Source: CAYFHQ01 sp964342805 (GTDB lineage Bacteria; Bacillota; Clostridia; Peptostreptococcales; Acidaminobacteraceae). Taken from it: DNA of 16,148 nt. The notes under the pieces are model-generated. The model saw only the letters and a program-made list of their open reading frames with translations. It made no database searches and was not told where the DNA came from. The position numbers and the translations under genes are program-made. The stretch lies in the NCBI GenBank assembly GCA_964342805.1, contig CAYFHQ010000085.1, positions 1 through 16,148 of the forward strand. Reading direction: 5' to 3'. Below are positions 14,644 through 16,148 of this stretch, piece by piece. Numbering within the stretch: position 1 is the stretch's first letter; every line of letters starts with the position of its first letter.

Positions 14644-15648
14644 ATGAAAATCATTACGGAACGATTGGACCTGTCTCCGGACAATTTACCTTTCCTTAAC
14701 CAGCTTTATAGCTTGGAAGATTTCTTCCTTTTTGATATTGAAACAACTGGATTGAACCATACCCATTCCCGGGTGATCCTGATCGGTTATATCCACTGGG
14801 TGGGTGACCACTTTCAGCTAAAACAACTCTTTTGTAAGGGAGTTGAAGAAGAGGCCCTTTTGCTCCAGCACTTCTTGCAGGATGTGATCGGAAAGACCTG
14901 CCTGGTTACCTTCAATGGCCAGAGTTTTGATATCCCTTTTATGAATAGTCGCTACCGGCTACTGGACATCCCCTTCCAGCTGGACAAACGATTCAGTTTG
15001 GATGTCCTTCGGTGTGTCCGCAAGGCACAAGAACAACTTCAGTTTGAGAACTATAAACTAAAAACGGTAGAAAAGTATTTAGGGATTGAAAGGCAAGACC
15101 AGATCAGCGGCAAGGAAAGTGTGGAGATGTATTTGGAGTATGCCAGAACAGGTAATCCCCAGTTGGAGAAGACCATCCTCCTCCACAATTATGAGGATAT
15201 TCTCTACCTGGTGCCCTGCATGGACATCCTCAACCATATTGGCTGGGACATCATATGGAAAGAAGCTCCGCTCAGCGTCCCAATTTTCGGCCACTTGGGC
15301 TATTTACATGACGTAAAGGTGCAAGGCCACCAAATCATGGTCCAGGTCTTTATACCCCAATTATTTCAGCGAGACCAGCAACACTTCGAGGCTCCCGTCC
15401 CCTGGTCCTATGGAGTCTCCTCAAATCTCTTCTCTCTCACCCTCCCTTGCTTTCAGTTGGACCTGGGCAGTGAGAAGTCACTCTTCTTAGACATTGACCA
15501 TGTTAGCCAGGGAGACATTCAGTTTAATGACCTCCCAACAGCTGACAAACAGGCCCTTCAGATGGGAAGTAAAAAGGACCTAAACATGTATAATCTTCAC
15601 CAGTTTCTTATGGATTACTGTACCCATGCCTTTTCGCAAAGGGACTAG
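14644..15648 (+). CDS. yprB: YprB-type RNase H-like (DEDD) exonuclease domain protein
   Basis: A 334-residue protein whose N-terminal half (about 25-200) is a 3'-5' exonuclease-like ribonuclease H-fold domain of the YprB family. The acidic residues are visible: FDIETTGL (30-37, Asp31 and Glu33), NGQSFDIPF (91-99, Asp96) and HNYEDILYLV (181-190, His181 and Asp185), so the active site looks complete. The C-terminal 130 residues match nothing I recognise. Unlike B. subtilis YprB, which is longer and has a TPR region, this version appears to lack an obvious repeat domain. The biological substrate of the family is unknown. GGAGG lies 6 bases before the start. It is transcribed alone, divergent from the Gate-iscS-thiI unit, and ends at a terminator. 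Confidence 0.88.
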   Translation: MKIITERLDLSPDNLPFLNQLYSLEDFFLFDIETTGLNHTHSRVILIGYIHWVGDHFQLKQLFCKGVEEEALLLQHFLQDVIGKTCLVTFNGQSFDIPFMNSRYRLLDIPFQLDKRFSLDVLRCVRKAQEQLQFENYKLKTVEKYLGIERQDQISGKESVEMYLEYARTGNPQLEKTILLHNYEDILYLVPCMDILNHIGWDIIWKEAPLSVPIFGHLGYLHDVKVQGHQIMVQVFIPQLFQRDQQHFEAPVPWSYGVSSNLFSLTLPCFQLDLGSEKSLFLDIDHVSQGDIQFNDLPTADKQALQMGSKKDLNMYNLHQFLMDYCTHAFSQRD

Positions 15649-15660
15649 CAGAAACAAGAT

Positions 15661-15700
15661 AAGGTCACACAGGCGTTGATTGCCCGTGTGACCTTTGTTA
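15661..15700 (+). terminator. Intrinsic terminator of yprB
   Basis: AAGGTCACAC (15661-15670) pairs with GTGTGACCTT (15686-15695), with an inner GGC/GCC pairing, followed by TGTTATATCTTTCTTT. It may also act on the leftward small gene, although the minus-strand U-tract is poor. Confidence 0.8.
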
Positions 15701-15721
15701 TATCTTTCTTTATGGACTTAC

Positions 15722-15898
15722 TTACCACCAATAAAGACCTGCATACAGGGTTGACCCAGCGATCAGAGCCCAGACCATGGTAAAGAACCAATACATGCCA
15801 GGTTCTTGGTCTCTTCGAATTTCCCTATAGGACCATACTTTTCCCACGAATAAGTCATAGACTACCCACGCCGTTAATAATACACCTAATATAAACAT
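15722..15898 (-). CDS. Small two-helix membrane protein, 58 residues
   Basis: I do not recognise this protein. It has two hydrophobic helices (about 2-18 and 36-54) flanking a charged loop (KVWSYREIRRDQEPG, 20-34), and ends in aromatic residues. The start at 15898 is chosen because GGAGGG lies directly upstream; a longer frame reaching 15997 would begin inside the tRNA terminator and would read the RBS as Gly-Gly codons. A possible promoter is TTGACC (15957-15962) and TATACT (15932-15937) at a long 19-base spacing. Isolated between the tRNA cluster and yprB, convergent with yprB. Similar small proteins are common and usually annotated as hypothetical. Confidence 0.6.
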   Translation of the reverse strand: MFILGVLLTAWVVYDLFVGKVWSYREIRRDQEPGMYWFFTMVWALIAGSTLYAGLYWW

Positions 15899-15981
15899 AT
15901 TCCCTCCAAAAGTTTCCTTGATTACATTAGACAGTATAATCCTTAGAGTAGGTATAAGGTCAACAATTAAATCAAAATAGT

Positions 15982-16008
15982 AAAAACGCCTTCTCATTGA
16001 GAAGACGT
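15982..16008 (-). terminator. Intrinsic terminator of the tRNA cluster
   Basis: On the minus strand ACGUCUUCUC and GAGAAGGCGU form a 10-bp stem (one G-U pair) with a 3-base loop and run into UUUUAC. It begins 6 bases after the CCA end of tRNA-Phe. Confidence 0.85.
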
Positions 16009-16014
16009 TCTACA

Positions 16015-16090
16015 TGGTGCCCAGAGGCGGAATCGAACCACCGACACGTGGATTTTCAGTCCACTGCTCTACCGACTGAGCTATCTGGGC
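16015..16090 (-). tRNA. tRNA-Phe (anticodon GAA)
   Basis: A complete 76-base cloverleaf with encoded CCA. The acceptor stem pairs GCCCAGA with TCTGGGC, the D arm has AGCTCAGTCGGTAGAGC, the anticodon stem GTGGA/TCCAC encloses the loop CTGAAAA, and the T arm has GGTTCGATTCC. It lies 3 bases after tRNA-Ile and before the terminator, so it is the last gene of the cluster. Confidence 0.98.
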
Positions 16091-16093
16091 AAG

Positions 16094-16148
16094 TGGTGGG
16101 CATAGCTGGACTCGAACCAGCGACCTCACGCTTATCAGGCGTGCGCTC
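16094..16148 (-). tRNA. tRNA-Ile (anticodon GAU), 5' part outside window
   Basis: The 3' 55 bases of a tRNA. The anticodon stem CACGC/GCGTG encloses CTGATAA (anticodon GAT), followed by a variable loop, the T arm with GGTTCGAGTCC, the acceptor strand TATGCCC, A and encoded CCA. The D arm and 5' acceptor strand lie beyond the right edge. Confidence 0.95.

Noticed and set aside
15899..15997. 33-codon N-terminal extension of the small membrane protein
   Set aside because: It would begin inside the tRNA terminator loop and turns a clear RBS into Gly-Gly codons.
1..16148. Mobile element, CRISPR array, defence or toxin-antitoxin system
   Set aside because: No transposase, integrase, spaced direct repeats or recognisable defence gene was seen; nearly all coding sequence is assigned to housekeeping families.

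Overview
The window looks like ordinary chromosome from an anaerobic, fermentative, low-to-mid G+C Gram-positive bacterium, most likely a member of the Clostridia (Bacillota). The evidence is strong AGGAGG-type ribosome binding sites before almost every gene, a bifunctional AdhE behind Rex-like and cre-like operators, a bacterial-type self-cleaving SpeD followed by the start of SpeE, a long clostridial-style class A penicillin-binding protein, a ThiI without the rhodanese domain next to a cysteine desulfurase, and intrinsic terminators after most units. I see no insertion sequence, phage gene, CRISPR array or clear sign of recent transfer.

Layout. Positions 1-458 hold the leftward polyamine pair speD and the first four codons of speE. 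About 570 bp of AT-rich DNA lies upstream of speD, with a good promoter, a three-copy 15-bp motif and a palindrome. Next leftward are nadE (1033-1782, own terminator) and a three-gene unit, hflX, yigZ and a CoA-binding-domain gene (4392 to 1937), closed by an intrinsic terminator. A divergent promoter region (4393-4636) separates hflX from a rightward 1173-residue penicillin-binding protein (4637-8158). After its terminator comes a 370-bp control region and rightward adhE (8632-11220). A bidirectional terminator separates adhE from a leftward, tightly packed four-gene unit (14571 to 11303): two small 'nucleoside recognition'/Gate membrane proteins, a cysteine desulfurase and thiI. Divergent from it is yprB (14644-15648). 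The right end holds a 58-residue two-helix membrane protein and a leftward tRNA cluster, tRNA-Ile(GAU), cut by the window edge, then tRNA-Phe(GAA).

How the genes fit together. SpeD and SpeE make the aminopropyl donor and transfer it to putrescine to give spermidine. NadE makes NAD, and AdhE regenerates NAD+ from NADH by reducing acetyl-CoA to ethanol; its control region carries apparent sites for the NADH sensor Rex and for CcpA. The desulfurase supplies persulfide sulfur to ThiI for s4U in tRNA. HflX (ribosome splitting GTPase) and the YigZ/IMPACT protein are both linked to translation stress. The PBP polymerises and cross-links peptidoglycan.

No dramatic new system is visible. The items most worth a second look are the repeated TTTANNAATACTAAA motif around the speD promoter, the large insertion with a peptidoglycan-binding-like module between the two catalytic domains of the PBP, the cre/Rex arrangement before adhE, and the packing of a Gate-protein pair with the tRNA-thiolation genes.
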